From the NCBI GenBank assembly GCA_964498095.1, contig CAZCFY010000008.1:1-64000 (forward strand): a stretch of DNA of 64,000 nt, read 5' to 3'. This document shows, in pieces, positions 62,184-64,000 of this stretch. Under the pieces are notes generated by a model. It was not told the DNA's origin. It worked only from the letters and a program-made list of their open reading frames with translations, and did no database searches. Source of the stretch: SG-bin7 sp964498095. GTDB lineage: Bacteria; Bdellovibrionota; Bdellovibrionia; Bdellovibrionales; SG-bin7. Position numbers and translations under genes: made by a program. Every line of letters begins with the position of its first letter. Within the stretch, counting starts at the first letter, position 1.

Positions 62184-64000
62184 ATGAAATCCAGACAAAA
62201 TTTTATATCCCTTGTTTTTTTGGCTTCATTAGCTGTCATCGTATTCGCAATATCGCATAAACCGCTTGAAGAAAAAAACCTCTCAAGCTCGAACACTAAA
62301 AACTTTCTGCCAGTGCCAAACGATCATTATTTGCAGAACGTACAGTCGATATTTAATAACCGCTGCGTTGTATGTCATTCTTGCGCTGAGGCGCCCTGCC
62401 AACTGCTGTTAACTTCTTTTGCCGGCGTCTCGCGCGGCGCCACCGATCATGATCTCCTGGATTTCCGTGTTAAGAAAAGGCCGCCGACACGTTTAAAAGA
62501 TGCGCTTAGCGAAGCCGAGTGGCGGCAAAAGGGATTCTTTGGTGTTAAGGAAGAACTCTTACTTAATTTTATTACTTTGGGGCTAAAGAATAACGATGGA
62601 TTTCTCCTGAATAACAACGAAGAGCGCCCTTTAAAAGGTAATAAATGCGTCTCTTCAACGAAAGAATTCTACAAATTGACTTCCAAAATTTCGGGCATGG
62701 GTATGCCGTTTGGTCTCCCAGCTCTTTCTCCGGAAGAATTTCAAATAATGTATCAATGGGTAAAAGACGGCGCCAAGGGACCGTCGCCAGAGGCGATAGC
62801 CGAATTGTCAAAGTCCACGGATCCGGCGCAGATTAGTAGCTGGGAAAGCTTTTTTAATAGGCCAGATATCAAATCAAAACTTTCTGCCCGTTACATCTAT
62901 GAACATGTTTTCGCGGCTCATTTGCATTTTGCAAATACACCTTATAACGAGTTTTATGAGCTTGTACGCTCGCGCACACCGAGTCCAAATCCGATTGATG
63001 AAATTGTAACCGAGCGCCCCTACGATGATCCGAAATATTATAATTTTTCTTACCGCCTCCGCCGCGTAACCGACACTATCGTCCAAAAAATGCATGTGCG
63101 CTGGGAACTTAGTCCCCAGGTTTTGGCGCGGCTGGAAGCGCTGTTTATTAATGCGGATTGGGGGAATTCAAATATCGCTGATCCCGGGTATGAGTCGCCA
63201 AGTCCATTTATTAATTTCGCCGCTATTCCGCCAAAAATTCGCTATCGGTTTTTATTAGAAAATTCGCAGATGATTGTTAATGGAATGACCCGCGGACCAG
63301 TGTGTACGGGCCGCACGGCGACCTACGCGATACGTGACCAATTTTGGATATTCTTTATCGACCCCGATCAAGATGTTACGGTAATTGAACCAAATTTAAG
63401 CTTGGATCACCAGCCTTTTGCCGACAGAAATTGGTTTAATGACATGTCCGACAAAAACGCGTATGAGGCCGCCATGCGCCGGCTTAAGCCAAAAGGTTTT
63501 TCGGTAAGCGATATTTGGAACGGCGACGGCAATAATCCCAACGCGACTCTTACCGTTCTCCGTCACGATCAAAGCGCGACGGTTCACCAGGGACTTATCG
63601 GCGGGTACCCGGAAACTGTTTGGGTCGTAAATTATTCAAATTTTGAACGCCTCTATTACGATCTTGTTGCTGACTTTATTCCGTGGGGGAGTCTAAAAGA
63701 AAATCTTTCCACATGGAAATTTATGAGCCGGTTGCGTAATGAAGCCGAAGAGAGATTTCTTACTTTTCTGCCGGAAATTTACCGCAAAGAATTAAGAGAT
63801 TCTTGGAATGAAGGTATTGGCCGCCTTGGTACCTATTTGCCGGCGCTCCGCACGCGTGGACGCGAAGCCGATACGCAGGTAGATCCCAAGGATCCCATGG
63901 GAAGTTTGGTTACCCAATTGGCGGCGCGCGTACCCAAAGACCATTTAGGCAGAAATGATTTAAGCTCCTACCGGTCGGAAGCGCCAAAACTACCAGGGCG
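62184..64000 (+). CDS. cti: Fatty acid cis/trans isomerase (partial, runs off the window)
   Basis: Open from the ATG at 62184 to the window end, 605 codons so far. Signal or anchor segment at residues 8-24, then the haem c motif CVVCH at 61-65 in NRCVVCHSCAEAPCQLLL, which is characteristic of Cti, the periplasmic cytochrome-type enzyme that turns cis- into trans-unsaturated membrane fatty acids under solvent or heat stress. Further family-like segments: GMGMPFGLPALSPEEF, RGPVCTGRTATYAIRDQFWI. No ribosome site is clear. Membrane adaptation fits the lipid genes elsewhere in the window. Confidence 0.9.
   Translation, partial: MKSRQNFISLVFLASLAVIVFAISHKPLEEKNLSSSNTKNFLPVPNDHYLQNVQSIFNNRCVVCHSCAEAPCQLLLTSFAGVSRGATDHDLLDFRVKKRPPTRLKDALSEAEWRQKGFFGVKEELLLNFITLGLKNNDGFLLNNNEERPLKGNKCVSSTKEFYKLTSKISGMGMPFGLPALSPEEFQIMYQWVKDGAKGPSPEAIAELSKSTDPAQISSWESFFNRPDIKSKLSARYIYEHVFAAHLHFANTPYNEFYELVRSRTPSPNPIDEIVTERPYDDPKYYNFSYRLRRVTDTIVQKMHVRWELSPQVLARLEALFINADWGNSNIADPGYESPSPFINFAAIPPKIRYRFLLENSQMIVNGMTRGPVCTGRTATYAIRDQFWIFFIDPDQDVTVIEPNLSLDHQPFADRNWFNDMSDKNAYEAAMRRLKPKGFSVSDIWNGDGNNPNATLTVLRHDQSATVHQGLIGGYPETVWVVNYSNFERLYYDLVADFIPWGSLKENLSTWKFMSRLRNEAEERFLTFLPEIYRKELRDSWNEGIGRLGTYLPALRTRGREADTQVDPKDPMGSLVTQLAARVPKDHLGRNDLSSYRSEAPKLPG

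Overview
The window looks like a chromosome segment of a Bdellovibrio-like bacterium (Bdellovibrionota/Oligoflexia). This is inferred from moderate GC, an FQNC-type lipobox, many exported and outer-membrane proteins of unknown function, CheX/CheY/HD-GYP signalling genes, RCC1-repeat lipoproteins and a Bdellovibrio-style HNH protein. No rRNA, tRNA, CRISPR array or prophage was found.

Layout. 0.35-5 kb: an RCC1 lipoprotein, a minus-strand cheY-cheX-HD-GYP operon and a LuxR-type regulator. 5-9 kb: a secreted hypothetical and a broken HEAT-repeat gene. 9-16 kb: core metabolism (hflX, maeB, fadI-fadJ). 16-24 kb: a second cheY-cheX pair, a PQQ-propeller protein, a CheA with a degenerate receiver, a response regulator and a second HD-GYP. 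24-28 kb: phoB-phoR, a small secreted protein and gltA. 28-32 kb: a VWA lipoprotein, a prepilin-like protein, an HNH protein and a PilZ protein. 32-41.5 kb: a lipoprotein plus a large secreted protein with two amidoligase-like modules, a glutamine-amidotransferase-fold protein, GNAT, a CPBP protease, two tandem paralogues, an SDR and a Cys-repeat protein. 41.6-49.5 kb: lon, several beta-barrel proteins, a REP-associated tyrosine transposase (RAYT) and simple-sequence repeats. 49.5-50.9 kb: a gene-poor patch with an IS481-type remnant. 51-64 kb: an AI-2E-type permease, pqiA plus a two-MCE protein, signalling genes, SUI1, cupin, radical SAM, a secreted SelO-like protein and the start of a fatty acid cis/trans isomerase gene cut by the window edge.

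How it fits together. fadI/fadJ (beta-oxidation), maeB and gltA suit an organism living on lipids and amino acids; the isomerase and the PqiA/MCE proteins adjust membranes. Between 1.9 and 23.8 kb a chemosensory-like set is scattered: one CheA, three small receivers, two CheX phosphatases and two HD-GYP proteins (one lacking its metal ligands), without receptors, CheR or CheB.

The least expected items are: (1) two exported proteins that resemble ATP-dependent enzymes, a SelO-like AMPylase and a tandem amidoligase; (2) a family of five short elements with an imperfect palindrome and a CGCG-like box, all in the same orientation at gene 3' ends; (3) an HNH gene whose only plausible start is ATC. 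No homology search was possible; family calls rest on motifs recognised by eye.
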